DNA of 64,000 nucleotides from Yoonia maricola (GTDB lineage Bacteria > Pseudomonadota > Alphaproteobacteria > Rhodobacterales > Rhodobacteraceae): positions 398,501 to 462,500 of the forward strand of contig NZ_PGTY01000002.1 of assembly GCF_002797915.1 (NCBI RefSeq). Reading direction: 5' to 3'. Position 1 is the first letter of the stretch; the number at the start of each line of letters is the position of its first letter. The position numbers were made by a program, and so were the translations under genes. The notes below the pieces were generated by a model. That model had not been told where the DNA came from. It saw nothing but the letters and a program-made list of their open reading frames with translations, and did no database searches. This document shows, in pieces, positions 1 to 8,614 of this stretch.

Positions 1-620
1 AAGACCCGCGGCGCGAGTCTGCGATTACCACCCTTGCAAAGCCGACAGCGCCACCACTTGCCCCAGCGCCACCGCCCGCTGTGGCGCTGGCCCAAGCTGC
101 AGCACAACCGCTGCGGGAGGCGAATGAGAAAAATGCTAAACCCGCCGTTGGGGACCTGACGATCACATCTGCGCCGCTTGAGAGGCAAGCGCCACTCACC
201 AGTTCGCCAACAACGGTGGCGGGCACGGCATCACCTGAAACGGCGCGTCAGGTCGCAACCCAAATCGCTATTGCGGTGTCTCATGGACCGGGTAAGACGA
301 CCGAAATTGCGCTGAACCCCGAAGAACTGGGGCGGGTTAGGCTGAGCTTGTCGGCGGTGGATGGTGCTATTTCGCTGAACATTTTGGCTGAACGGCCCGA
401 AACAAGTGACCTGATACGCCGCCACATGGACCTTCTTTCGCAAGAATTCCGCCAGTTGGGGTATACCTCAATTTCATTCTCATTCGGGGACCAAAAGGAT
501 GAGGCCAATGCGCAAGGCACGCCATTGGACGAGACGGCTGAACCGGAGGTTCAGGAGATCGCCGAAACACCGCAAATCGTGTCAGAGCCGCCGACCTCTG
601 GCCTAGATTTACGCATATAA
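1..620 (+). CDS. fliK: Flagellar hook-length control protein FliK, C-terminal part (5' end outside window)
   Basis: The reading frame is open from base 3 with no stop, so the gene enters from the left edge. A GTG at 81 would be an internal codon. The visible part begins with an Ala/Pro-rich linker, followed by the conserved FliK C-terminal (Flg_hook) domain at about bases 300-500, recognisable by ALNPEELGRVRLSLS and later FRQLGYTSISFSF. FliK is the secreted molecular ruler that switches the flagellar export apparatus from hook to filament substrates. The last 40 residues are acidic and low in complexity. flgD follows after 9 bp, which supports a hook-assembly operon. The family call is firm; the N-terminal half cannot be judged. 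Confidence 0.88.
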   Translation, partial: DPRRESAITTLAKPTAPPLAPAPPPAVALAQAAAQPLREANEKNAKPAVGDLTITSAPLERQAPLTSSPTTVAGTASPETARQVATQIAIAVSHGPGKTTEIALNPEELGRVRLSLSAVDGAISLNILAERPETSDLIRRHMDLLSQEFRQLGYTSISFSFGDQKDEANAQGTPLDETAEPEVQEIAETPQIVSEPPTSGLDLRI

Positions 621-629
621 GGAACGAAA

Positions 630-1292
630 ATGGAAATCACACAATCCACCCAACAAGCCGGGACAACGGCGCTTGCGACCTCTGCAACATCGACGCAGAT
701 CAGTTCTGATTTCGAAGTATTCTTGCAGATGCTCACGGCACAAATGCAGTATCAAGATCCGCTCAATCCAATCGATTCAACCGACTATGCCACCCAACTT
801 GCCACGTTTTCAGGTGTTGAACAGGCTGTATTGACCAATGATTTGCTGCAATCGCTGACCACGCAAATGAATACCGGTGGGCTGGTTGATATGGCGGCCC
901 TTGTGGGAAAAGAAGTCCGTTCGACTGCGTCGGCCTATTTTGATGGGCAACCGCTGACATTGATGCCGACGCAAACCGTTGCGGCGGACACTGCCCAACT
1001 TGTTGTGCGCAATGAAACTGGCGCAGAAGTGCAGCGAACTGCAATTGCGACAGGGGCGCAGACACTGGAATGGGCCGGGGTTGGCACAGATGGCGCGCCG
1101 TTCCCTGTGGGTGTTTATCAATTCGAAATAGTGTCCATGTCAAATGGCGACATTATTGCAGAGACCCCGGTAGAAACCTACAGCACCGTCAATGAAGTAC
1201 GGCTGGACGGTGGTAGTACAATTTTGGTGCTTGCGGGTGGCACGACCGTCGCCAGTGACGAGGTGACAGCGCTGCGGGAAGGTGGGGCCTGA
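630..1292 (+). CDS. flgD: Flagellar hook capping protein FlgD
   Basis: A 220-residue protein, the usual FlgD length. The FlgD N-terminal signature lies at residues 28-75: FLQMLTAQMQYQDPLNPID, then a Gln/Leu-rich segment ending in EQAVLTNDLL. The middle and C-terminal parts fit the FlgD Ig-like/tudor fold (VGKEVRST, then ETGAEVQRTAI). FlgD forms the scaffold cap on which FlgE hook subunits polymerise. The start ATG has AAGGAACG just upstream and lies 9 bp after fliK, so the two are probably cotranscribed. A loose inverted repeat follows the stop codon before the convergent ubiB gene. Confidence 0.95.
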   Translation: MEITQSTQQAGTTALATSATSTQISSDFEVFLQMLTAQMQYQDPLNPIDSTDYATQLATFSGVEQAVLTNDLLQSLTTQMNTGGLVDMAALVGKEVRSTASAYFDGQPLTLMPTQTVAADTAQLVVRNETGAEVQRTAIATGAQTLEWAGVGTDGAPFPVGVYQFEIVSMSNGDIIAETPVETYSTVNEVRLDGGSTILVLAGGTTVASDEVTALREGGA

Positions 1293-1319
1293 ACATATCG
1301 GGTTAGATCTGAGCCTCAC

Positions 1320-1370
1320 GCATCGCCAATTGGGTTTGCGTTGTAAGCGAAAGGTCGCGATTGGTGATGC
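1320..1370. terminator. Possible hairpin between convergent flgD and ubiB
   Basis: Bases 1320-1330 and 1360-1370 pair as an 11-bp inverted repeat with one G-U pair, enclosing 29 bases, in the gap between convergent genes. There is no clear T-run, so an intrinsic terminator is only a guess. Confidence 0.3.
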
Positions 1371-1390
1371 CTATCGTCGGTCCGAATGTT

Positions 1391-2920
1391 CTAAAACAAT
1401 GTGCTGATCCAGACAGCACCACCCACCAACACACCGCCTAACGCCATCCAGGACAAGCGCGCAATGCGGCGCTGTGGTTTTGGTGGTGGTGGCGGATTGT
1501 TCAGACGGATCAGCGCATCTTCGGCCAGCCGTGGCAATTGTGGGCCAAAGCGGGCGAGGATCACTGCGGTCTTCTGCAAGTCACGCAGCAGCGCCTTTGG
1601 CCCAATGCTTTGTTTGATATAGTCTTCGACGACGGGTTTGGCGACCTGCCATATGTTCATATGCGGGTCCAGCGACCGGGCCACGCCTTCAACCACGACC
1701 ATGGTGCGTTGCAGCAAGATCAGCTCGGTTCGCGTTTCCATCCCGAAACGTTCGGTTACTTCAAAGAGGTAACTCAGCAGGCGGGCCATCGAAATACGGC
1801 TGGCGTCCATGCCAAAGATCGGCTCACCCACAGCGCGCAGCGCACGGGCGAATTCGTCGACGTCTTGGTCGGCAGGCACATAGCCCGCCTCAAAGTGGAC
1901 CTCAGCGACGCGTTGATAATCCTTGCGAATAAAGCCAAACAGGATCTCGGCATAGACCCGGCGGGTATATTCATCAATCCGGCCCATGATCCCGAAATCA
2001 TAGGCTATGATATCACCATTGGAGGCGACCTTTAGGTTGCCTTGGTGCATATCCCCATGAAAATATCCATCGCGGAGCGCGTGGTTCAGGAACAATTGCA
2101 ACACACGGGTCGCCAATTCACTGCGGTCAATGCCAGCGGCATCCAGCGCGTCATTGATCCCGATATTCGTCCCTTCGGCCCAATCCATCGTCATGACCCG
2201 CCGCCCAGACATATGCCACAGCACTTTGGGCACCTGAAAGCCTGCGTCATTTACCGTATTCGCGCCGTATTCCGCCGCCGCTGCACTTTCCAGCCGCAGG
2301 TCCAATTCGCCCATGACGACGCCTTCGAAATGGGTGATCACATCCATCGGGCGCAGACGGCGGGAGGAGGGGGAAAGCACCTCAATTGCGCGTGCGGCAA
2401 AGTAGAACGCATCAATATCGGTTCGAAACGCCCGCTCGATCCCCGGACGCAGAATTTTGACGGCAACCGCTTCGCCCGTGTCTGACAGATGCGCCTTGTG
2501 CACCTGCGCCAAAGACGCGGCCGCGACAGGCTCGGAAAAAGAGGAAAAAAGCTGATCGAAGGATGAACCAAGCTCTGTCTGGATCGCCCGCTTCGCCTCG
2601 GCCATGGAAAACGGCGGTAGTTTGTCCTGTAGCACCCGCAGTTGCACGGCCAGTTCATCGCCCACCACATCGGGCCGGGTCGAAAGCACCTGACCAAACT
2701 TGATATAGGCCGGGCCCAACGCGGTGAGCGCACGCACCGCGGGCGGCATCGTGACATCGCCCTTGTAGCCCAGCCATTGAAACGGCCAGACCAGCGCGCG
2801 GAAGGTGATGCGCAACAAAGGACCCGCGTCAAACGCATCCAACACGACCTTCATCGCGCCTGTACGCTCGAACGTGGCGCCTGTACGGATCAGGCGGATG
2901 ATATTGTGCGGGCCGCGCAT
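1391..2920 (-). CDS. ubiB: Ubiquinone biosynthesis ABC1/ADCK atypical kinase UbiB
   Basis: A 509-residue member of the ABC1/ADCK/UbiB family, needed for ubiquinone production and thought to use ATPase activity to help process or release lipid intermediates at the inner membrane. Family hallmarks are visible: the KxGQ motif (AYIKFGQVLSTRPD), the alanine-rich nucleotide loop AAASLAQVHKA, the lysine motif VAVKILRPG, the catalytic loop HGDMHQGNL and the metal-binding YDFGIMGR. The C-terminus holds a transmembrane helix (WMALGGVLVGGAVWISTLF). It starts 2 bp after the ubiE stop, so ubiE-ubiB form one minus-strand transcription unit. Confidence 0.95.
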   Translation of the reverse strand: MRGPHNIIRLIRTGATFERTGAMKVVLDAFDAGPLLRITFRALVWPFQWLGYKGDVTMPPAVRALTALGPAYIKFGQVLSTRPDVVGDELAVQLRVLQDKLPPFSMAEAKRAIQTELGSSFDQLFSSFSEPVAAASLAQVHKAHLSDTGEAVAVKILRPGIERAFRTDIDAFYFAARAIEVLSPSSRRLRPMDVITHFEGVVMGELDLRLESAAAAEYGANTVNDAGFQVPKVLWHMSGRRVMTMDWAEGTNIGINDALDAAGIDRSELATRVLQLFLNHALRDGYFHGDMHQGNLKVASNGDIIAYDFGIMGRIDEYTRRVYAEILFGFIRKDYQRVAEVHFEAGYVPADQDVDEFARALRAVGEPIFGMDASRISMARLLSYLFEVTERFGMETRTELILLQRTMVVVEGVARSLDPHMNIWQVAKPVVEDYIKQSIGPKALLRDLQKTAVILARFGPQLPRLAEDALIRLNNPPPPPKPQRRIARLSWMALGGVLVGGAVWISTLF

Positions 2921-2922
2921 GT

Positions 2923-3675
2923 TTACAGCTTCCAGCCTGAATGCAATGCGGCCACACCCATCGTCAGGTTCCGATACTTGGCGTTGCCGAAACCTGCATT
3001 GCGGAGCATCCCAAGAAAGGTCTCTTGATCAGGAAATTTGCGAATCGATTCGACCAGATATTGATAGCTGTCACGGTCCCCTGCAATTACCTGCCCCATG
3101 CGCGGGATGACGTTGAAAGAATAAGCGTCATAGGCGGCTTGCATCATTGGGTTCGGCAATTGGCTGAATTCTAGCACCATCAAGCGGCCACCGGGTTTGA
3201 GCACGCGGTAGGCTTCGGTCAAGGCGTCCTGCGGGCGGGTCACATTCCGGATGCCAAAGCTGATTGTATAGACGTCAAAGCTATTGGCCTCGAATGGCAG
3301 CGCCATTGCGTCGCCCACAACCCAATCAAGGCTGTCTGACATCCGTTCGGCCTCGGCCCGTTTACGGCCTTCGACCAGCATTGGTTCGGTCAGGTCCAAC
3401 ACTGTCGCATGACCGTGTCCCGCACGTTTGAGAAACCGGAAAGAAATATCACCGGTCCCACCTGCTACATCCAGCAACCGCTGACCAGGGCGGGGGGCAA
3501 GCCAATCCATCATCGCGTCTTTCCAGATCCGGTGCACACCGCCCGACATCACATCGTTCATGATGTCGTATTTGCTGGCGACCGATGAAAACACCCCTTG
3601 CACCCGGCCTGCCTTTTCATCCTCGCGGACGGTTTCAAACCCGAAATGGGTGGTGGGATCGGATTTGTTGGTCAT
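2923..3675 (-). CDS. ubiE: Demethylubiquinone C-methyltransferase UbiE
   Basis: A 250-residue SAM-dependent methyltransferase that C-methylates the quinone ring in ubiquinone synthesis; with UbiB next door this is the Q pathway. The SAM-binding motif [16 protein letters not shown] and the post-motif [16 protein letters not shown] are typical of UbiE. The frame is open 33 codons further upstream, but the ATG at 3675 ([16 protein letters not shown]) matches the family start, and the longer form would overlap the divergent gene at 3763. It is the first gene of the ubiE-ubiB unit. Confidence 0.95.
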   Translation of the reverse strand: MTNKSDPTTHFGFETVREDEKAGRVQGVFSSVASKYDIMNDVMSGGVHRIWKDAMMDWLAPRPGQRLLDVAGGTGDISFRFLKRAGHGHATVLDLTEPMLVEGRKRAEAERMSDSLDWVVGDAMALPFEANSFDVYTISFGIRNVTRPQDALTEAYRVLKPGGRLMVLEFSQLPNPMMQAAYDAYSFNVIPRMGQVIAGDRDSYQYLVESIRKFPDQETFLGMLRNAGFGNAKYRNLTMGVAALHSGWKL

Positions 3676-3762
3676 GTCATGCTTTCGCCTGAATACTGTC
3701 CTGATTGGGGTTATACCCAAGCGGCAGGATAGACAAACTGTCAATGTGCCACGGAGGGCCGA

Positions 3763-4428
3763 ATGAACGCACAAGCGATTGAGGCTTTCAGCTTTTCACA
3801 AATCTACAGCAGCCTTGCGTGGACGTTTGGCCCGATGGTCTTGGCGGCTGTTGTCCTGTTGATCCTTCGCCTGCGTAATGGGCCGCCCTACCGTAAAAAC
3901 CCTCCCAGCGCGGGCGTCCAAAAGACGCTGATCGCACGCCTTGATGGCGGTATGCCGCTGGATTTGAGCCTGATCGCCGGGGCTGGTCGCAACGGCCAAG
4001 CGCCGCAAACGTTCCAAGACACTTACTTGCGCCCCACGATCGGTGTCAGGCTGATCATGTTTGGTTTTCCGGTACTCCTATATTTCATTTTGCAGAGCCT
4101 TGAGGCGGTCCAGGGAACCCACCCGGACGGCACAAATTGGAACTACGTGTTTTCGGCGGTCCTTTTGGTGCTGATGGTGCATAATATCATCTACTTTAGC
4201 ATCTATGAGCTGCGCTATGATGATACACGCATCGTCCACCGCACATGGTATTATCAGCGGCTTGAAATGCCACTGTCGCAGTTGCTCAGCATTCGTGATG
4301 ACGGCATGTATTTCTATATTCTACATAGCGATAACGGCAGAAAGGCCTATATCCCTAAACATCTGATCGGCATTGAGGATTTTGTGCGTGTCGTGAGGGC
4401 CGCGATTGCAAGGAATGATCCCTATTAA
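3763..4428 (+). CDS. Uncharacterised membrane protein with a PH-like C-terminal region
   Basis: A 221-residue protein with no family I can name securely. Three hydrophobic helices are visible at about residues 21-37 ([16 protein letters not shown]), 90-107 and 122-142. The last 75 residues ([20 protein letters not shown], ending [12 protein letters not shown]) look like a cytoplasmic beta-rich module resembling bacterial PH domains. The start has a strong GGAGGG site 5 bases upstream. It lies divergently to ubiE and its stop overlaps the mutM start (TAATG), so it is translationally coupled to mutM. That suggests cotranscription rather than shared function. Confidence 0.75.
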   Translation: MNAQAIEAFSFSQIYSSLAWTFGPMVLAAVVLLILRLRNGPPYRKNPPSAGVQKTLIARLDGGMPLDLSLIAGAGRNGQAPQTFQDTYLRPTIGVRLIMFGFPVLLYFILQSLEAVQGTHPDGTNWNYVFSAVLLVLMVHNIIYFSIYELRYDDTRIVHRTWYYQRLEMPLSQLLSIRDDGMYFYILHSDNGRKAYIPKHLIGIEDFVRVVRAAIARNDPY

Positions 4429-5279
4429 TGCCCGAACTCCCCGAAGTTGAAACTGTTAAAGCCGGCATCGCCCCCGTGATGGAGGGGCATGTGATTGCGC
4501 AGGCCGATGTGAACCGCCCTGACCTGCGCTGGCCATTCCCCGACCGGATGGCAGAGCGGTTGACGGGCAAACGCGTGCTGGGTTTACGTCGCCGGTCAAA
4601 ATACATTCTTGTTGACCTTGATAGTGACGAGACCCTGTTGATCCATCTGGGCATGTCGGGCCGCATGTTGATTTCAGGGCATACGGTGGGCGAATTTCAT
4701 CACCCCCATCCTGTGCCTGCGAAACACGATCATGTGGTTTTTCACATGGACGATGGCGCCCGCATCACGTTCAACGATGCGCGGCGGTTCGGCGCGATGG
4801 ATTTGATGCAGACCGCCGCGCAGGACGATCACTGGCTCATCCGCGATCTGGGGCCAGAGCCGTTGGGCAATGCGTTCAATGAAACCTACCTTATTGAGCG
4901 ACTTAAGGGGCGCAACACTCCGATCAAATCCGCTTTGTTGGATCAGCGGATCGTGTCGGGCCTTGGCAATATATATGTGTGCGAAGTGCTGTTCCGCGCA
5001 GGCATTCATCCGGCGCGCAAAGCGGGGCGGATCAGTGCGGTACGTGCCGCCAGCCTTGTGCCACTTATCCGCGATGTTCTGTCCGAAGCAATCGCCGCAG
5101 GCGGGTCGTCTTTGCGTGATTACCGACAATCAGATGGCGAATTGGGTTATTTTCAGCATGTTTTTCAGGTCTACGACCGCGAGGGCGATCCTTGCGTAAC
5201 CCCCGGATGCGACAGAACAATCAGCCGAATCGTTCAGTCGGGACGCTCATCTTTCTTTTGTCCGCAATGCCAAAGATAA
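4428..5279 (+). CDS. mutM: Formamidopyrimidine-DNA glycosylase (Fpg/MutM)
   Basis: A 283-residue bifunctional DNA glycosylase/AP lyase that removes 8-oxoguanine and formamidopyrimidines. It begins with the invariant [10 protein letters not shown], where the proline after Met is the Schiff-base nucleophile and the next Glu is catalytic. The conserved Lys lies in [10 protein letters not shown] near residue 58, and NDARRFG is the damage-recognition region. A C-terminal zinc finger spans residues 255-282 (CVTPGC then FFCPQC). All key residues are intact. The start overlaps the upstream stop by one base. Confidence 0.97.
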   Translation: MPELPEVETVKAGIAPVMEGHVIAQADVNRPDLRWPFPDRMAERLTGKRVLGLRRRSKYILVDLDSDETLLIHLGMSGRMLISGHTVGEFHHPHPVPAKHDHVVFHMDDGARITFNDARRFGAMDLMQTAAQDDHWLIRDLGPEPLGNAFNETYLIERLKGRNTPIKSALLDQRIVSGLGNIYVCEVLFRAGIHPARKAGRISAVRAASLVPLIRDVLSEAIAAGGSSLRDYRQSDGELGYFQHVFQVYDREGDPCVTPGCDRTISRIVQSGRSSFFCPQCQR

Positions 5280-5342
5280 CTTGATCCGCCCGCCCGCTTT
5301 GCTAACCCTTGGGGTCATACCGGCGGCAACAGGGACGGCAGC

Positions 5343-6119
5343 ATGGCCTTTGAAACGATCATCGTGGATATCAGCGACAATGTCGCGATCATCAAGCTGA
5401 ACCGACCGGACGCGATGAACGCGCTGAATAGCAAACTGCTGGGCGAACTTTGCACAGCGCTGGAAGAGGCAGACGCCAGTGACAAAGTGCGCTGCATTAT
5501 CATTACCGGTTCCGACAAAGCGTTCGCCGCTGGTGCGGATATCTCGGAAATGGCCAATAAGTCGTTTGTTGAGATGTATACCCAGCGGTTCTTTGAAAAC
5601 GAAACCGACCGTTTTAATCGCACACGCAAACCAATTATCGCCGCCGTTGCCGGCTATGCGCTGGGTGGCGGATGCGAGCTGGCGATGATGTGCGATTTCA
5701 TCATCGCTGCTGAGAACGCAAAGTTCGGCCAGCCTGAGATTAACCTTGGCGTTATCGCCGGGCTTGGCGGGACGCAGCGCCTGACGCGGTTTGTTGGCAA
5801 GGCAAAGTCGATGGATATGCACCTGACGGGGCGCTTTATGGATGCTGCGGAGGCAGAAAGCAGCGGGTTGGTCAGCCGTGTTGTGCCTGCAAAGAAGTTG
5901 ATCAGCGAAGCAAAAGCCGCCGCAGAAAAGATCAGCGAAAAATCCCTGATTGCAACCATGGCGGCCAAGGACGCCGTTGACCGGGCCTATGAGACAACCC
6001 TCGCTGAGGGGCTGAATTATGAACGCCGCCTTTTCCATTCGCTTTTTTCGACCGAAGACCAAAGCGAAGGCATGTCGGCCTTTACCGAAAAACGCGAAGC
6101 GCAGTTTCGGGACAAGTAA
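5343..6119 (+). CDS. Enoyl-CoA hydratase (crotonase family)
   Basis: A 258-residue crotonase-fold protein predicted to hydrate 2-enoyl-CoA in beta-oxidation. It carries the oxyanion-hole segment [10 protein letters not shown] and the second signature [14 protein letters not shown]. Both catalytic glutamates of true hydratases are present (CELAM and QPEINLG), which favours short-chain enoyl-CoA hydratase activity. It is preceded by an AGGGACGGCAGC ribosome-site region and stands alone between mutM and rpsT, an arrangement I believe occurs elsewhere in Rhodobacterales. Exact chain-length specificity cannot be read from the sequence. Confidence 0.92.
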   Translation: MAFETIIVDISDNVAIIKLNRPDAMNALNSKLLGELCTALEEADASDKVRCIIITGSDKAFAAGADISEMANKSFVEMYTQRFFENETDRFNRTRKPIIAAVAGYALGGGCELAMMCDFIIAAENAKFGQPEINLGVIAGLGGTQRLTRFVGKAKSMDMHLTGRFMDAAEAESSGLVSRVVPAKKLISEAKAAAEKISEKSLIATMAAKDAVDRAYETTLAEGLNYERRLFHSLFSTEDQSEGMSAFTEKREAQFRDK

Positions 6120-6289
6120 CCTGCATTAGGGCTTTCCTTTAAACCAAAACTATTCTAAGGGCTGCGGCAGACATGCGCGTGAGGCCCGCTTTGGCCAGAT
6201 CATCCGGTTCGAAAACCCGGGGCTTGGGCTTATTGCGCTGACCATTTTTAATTTGGCCCATCTCAGGCCCAGACGTAGGAAACGAACAC

Positions 6290-6553
6290 ATGGCAAACTC
6301 ACCACAGGCAAAAAAACGCGCCCGTCAGAACGCAGCGCGCTTTGCAGTCAACAAAATGCGCCGCTCGCGTATCCGCACCTATCTGCGTACCGTAGAAGAG
6401 GCGATTGCCTCTGGCGATCAGAAAGCTGCAGCTGAAGCATTGAAAGCCGCACAACCTGAATTGATGCGCGGCGTGACCAAAGGTGTCATGCACAAGAACA
6501 CAGCAGCGCGCAAAATGTCGCGCCTGTCTTCGCGGGTTAAAGCGATCGGCTGA
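6290..6553 (+). CDS. rpsT: 30S ribosomal protein S20
   Basis: An 87-residue, highly basic protein beginning [14 protein letters not shown], with the S20 core [19 protein letters not shown] and the end [15 protein letters not shown]20 binds 16S rRNA early in 30S assembly. It is followed by a strong intrinsic terminator, so it forms its own transcription unit ahead of dnaA, an order I recall as common in alphaproteobacteria. Confidence 0.97.
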   Translation: MANSPQAKKRARQNAARFAVNKMRRSRIRTYLRTVEEAIASGDQKAAAEALKAAQPELMRGVTKGVMHKNTAARKMSRLSSRVKAIG

Positions 6554-6585
6554 TTCTGCCCAAATCGGCGGAAAACCAGAAATTC

Positions 6586-6616
6586 AAGCGCGCCCAAACA
6601 GGGCGCGCTTTTTTTG
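6586..6616 (+). terminator. Intrinsic terminator of rpsT
   Basis: A perfect 10-bp stem (AAGCGCGCCC / GGGCGCGCTT) with a 5-base AAACA loop, followed by a run of seven T residues. It lies about 33 bases after the rpsT stop. Confidence 0.95.
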
Positions 6617-7148
6617 TCCGACTGTGTTCTGGCCGCGCAGAAAGCCAGACTTTTCAAAGGGCACATAGATTCTTTTTCGCCAATCGCTGAGTCAAGTACG
6701 ATGTTGTGTTGAAGCGGCCCCAAACCCCTTGCTACGTTGCCCATGCGATTCACATCGTTCCGGGGGGACATGAGGGGGTTTGCGCTTAATACGGTCAGGA
6801 AATGCCTTGTTTGGCATATTCCTTTCACGACCGAAGACGCTGCAAACTTTACGTAATGGTGGGATAGGACCAGCAGCAAAAGCTGCGGAGACTAACCCGT
6901 TTGTGTCTGCGCCAAAACCAAGGTCTGCTCCTTGGTGGTGGATGCTGCTTGTGGCCCTTTTGCTGCCGATTTGCGTTGATTGCATCTTTTGGATGCGTGT
7001 TGGTGCTGCGGTCTATGGTTATTGGGAAAAGGCAACCCGTTCAGGTTGGGCAACCTGAACGCGCTGACTTTTGTACCGGTGCGTGTGTCGTCTGCATCCG
7101 TTGGGTGCTTGTATGGTTAAATGGCAAAGTTTGGGGCAAGGGGACAAA
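6617..7148 (+). promoter_or_regulatory. dnaA upstream region: three GANTC sites and a 24-bp palindrome
   Basis: A 530-bp gap between the rpsT terminator and dnaA. It contains three GANTC (CcrM-type methylation) sites at 6668-6672, 6689-6693 and 6747-6751, and a perfect 11-bp inverted repeat at 7038-7061 about 90 bp before the start codon. No consensus TTATCCACA box was seen, so it does not look like a classical multi-box oriC. A 92-codon frame with a TTG start at 6780 crosses it, but I do not accept that as a gene. Confidence 0.55.
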
Positions 7149-8486
7149 ATGACGAACGATATCTGGGCAAAGGTGTTGAATACGCTGAAGGGCGCATTGG
7201 GCGCGAATAGTTATTCCAGCTGGATTGAACCCCTTGAATTCACCCAACTGTCCGATGGCGTTGCAATCTTTGACGTGCCGACCAATTTTATCGGTAACTA
7301 TGTGTCCCAAAATTTTGGCGACCAGATTATTTATCACATGAACAACGCTGGCGAAGACGTGCAACGCCTGCAATTCCGTGTCCCGAGCCAAAGCCGGCCT
7401 ACGACGAAGCCCAAGTCGATCAAGAAGGCAAATGAATCTGAAGCGGCGTCTGGCGCGCCGCTCGACAATCGCTTTACCTTCGATACCTTCGTTGTCGGCA
7501 AACCGAATGAATTGGCTCATGCCGCTGCGCGCCGTGTTGCCGAAGGTGGTCCTGTTACCTTTAACCCCCTCTTTCTTTATGGTGGCGTTGGCCTTGGTAA
7601 AACCCACCTGATGCACGCCATAGCGCATGAGTTGAAAGAACGCTCACCTGAACTGAACGTGCTGTATCTATCGGCCGAGCAATTCATGTACCGTTTCATC
7701 ACTGCCCTGCGAGAACGCAAGATGATGGACTTCAAACAATTGTTCCGCTCGGTCGATGTTCTCATGGTTGACGACGTACAATTCATTGGTGGCAAAGACA
7801 GCACGCAAGAAGAATTCTTTCACACATTCAACGCCTTGGTGGATGGTCAGAAGCAAATCATCATCTCTGCTGATCGCGCACCGGGTGAGATCAAGGATTT
7901 GGAAGAGCGCATTAAATCCCGTCTGCAATGCGGTCTTGTCGTTGATCTGCACCCAACGGACTATGAATTGCGCCTCGGCATTCTGCAATCCAAGGTCGAT
8001 GTCTATTCCGCCCAATATCCAGAACTTGAGATCGCTGATGGTGTGCTGGAATTCCTTGCACATCGTATCTCGACCAACGTCCGCGTACTTGAAGGTGCCT
8101 TGACGCGTCTGTTCGCCTTCGCATCGCTTGTTGGCCGCGAAATCACGTTGGAACTGACACAGGATTGCTTGTCTGATGTGCTGAAAGCCTCTGATCGCAA
8201 GGTCACGGTCGAAGAAATCCAGCGCAAAGTATCCGAACACTACAATATTCGCCTGTCCGACATGATCGGCCCGAAACGTGTGCGTAACTATGCCCGCCCC
8301 CGCCAGATCGCGATGTATCTGGCCAAACAAATGACCAGCCGGTCCTTGCCAGAGATCGGGCGCCGCTTTGGCGGTCGCGACCACACGACGGTGATGCATG
8401 GGGTGAAACGGATCGAAGAGCTGATGGCCCTGGATAGCCAGATCGCCGATGATCTGGAACTCTTGCGCCGCGCTTTGCAGGAATAA
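7149..8486 (+). CDS. dnaA: Chromosomal replication initiator DnaA
   Basis: A 445-residue AAA+ initiator that binds DnaA boxes and melts the origin. Domain I occupies the first 85 residues or so (IWAKVLNTLKGALGANSYSS), then a short variable linker. Domain III has Walker A GGVGLGKTH near residue 147 and Walker B VLMVDDVQFIGG near residue 205. Domain IV holds the DnaA DNA-binding signature GGRDHTTVMHGVKRIEEL near residue 410. The frame is open 26 codons upstream, but MTNDIWAKV at 7149, preceded by AGGGGACAAA, matches the family start. dnaN and recF follow in the same direction. Confidence 0.97.
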   Translation: MTNDIWAKVLNTLKGALGANSYSSWIEPLEFTQLSDGVAIFDVPTNFIGNYVSQNFGDQIIYHMNNAGEDVQRLQFRVPSQSRPTTKPKSIKKANESEAASGAPLDNRFTFDTFVVGKPNELAHAAARRVAEGGPVTFNPLFLYGGVGLGKTHLMHAIAHELKERSPELNVLYLSAEQFMYRFITALRERKMMDFKQLFRSVDVLMVDDVQFIGGKDSTQEEFFHTFNALVDGQKQIIISADRAPGEIKDLEERIKSRLQCGLVVDLHPTDYELRLGILQSKVDVYSAQYPELEIADGVLEFLAHRISTNVRVLEGALTRLFAFASLVGREITLELTQDCLSDVLKASDRKVTVEEIQRKVSEHYNIRLSDMIGPKRVRNYARPRQIAMYLAKQMTSRSLPEIGRRFGGRDHTTVMHGVKRIEELMALDSQIADDLELLRRALQE

Positions 8487-8540
8487 ACGTGCACCCCGCT
8501 TGACGCGGGCAAACCCATCGTAAACAGTCCAACAAAACGC

Positions 8541-8575
8541 TTGAGAGTGACGCGAAATAGGATACATTTCGCGTC
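8541..8575 (+). promoter_or_regulatory. Inverted repeat and possible promoter upstream of dnaN
   Basis: A perfect 10-bp inverted repeat GACGCGAAAT / ATTTCGCGTC at 8549-8558 and 8566-8575 with a 7-base spacer lies 39 bp before the dnaN start. A -35-like TTGAGA (8541) and -10-like TACATT (8563) with 16-bp spacing overlap it, which suits an operator. It has no T-run, so a terminator role is less likely. Confidence 0.45.
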
Positions 8576-8614
8576 CCGGCAGCGTCCGGTATCAAGATAT
8601 GCGGAGATTGGGAC

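Noticed and set aside
1303..1390. Protein-like minus-strand reading after ubiB (ending TTQTQLAMREAQI)
   Set aside because: Out of frame with ubiB, no start codon or ribosome site; kept only as a possible hairpin.
6780..7058. 92-codon frame with a TTG start and one hydrophobic segment before dnaA
   Set aside because: No ribosome site, Arg/Trp-rich content unlike the neighbours, and the frame ends inside the palindrome at 7038-7061. More likely dnaA leader.
7149..8614. Classical oriC inside the dnaA-dnaN region
   Set aside because: I found no consensus TTATCCACA/TGTGGATAA box in the upstream or downstream gaps; the only perfect box noted is at 63207.
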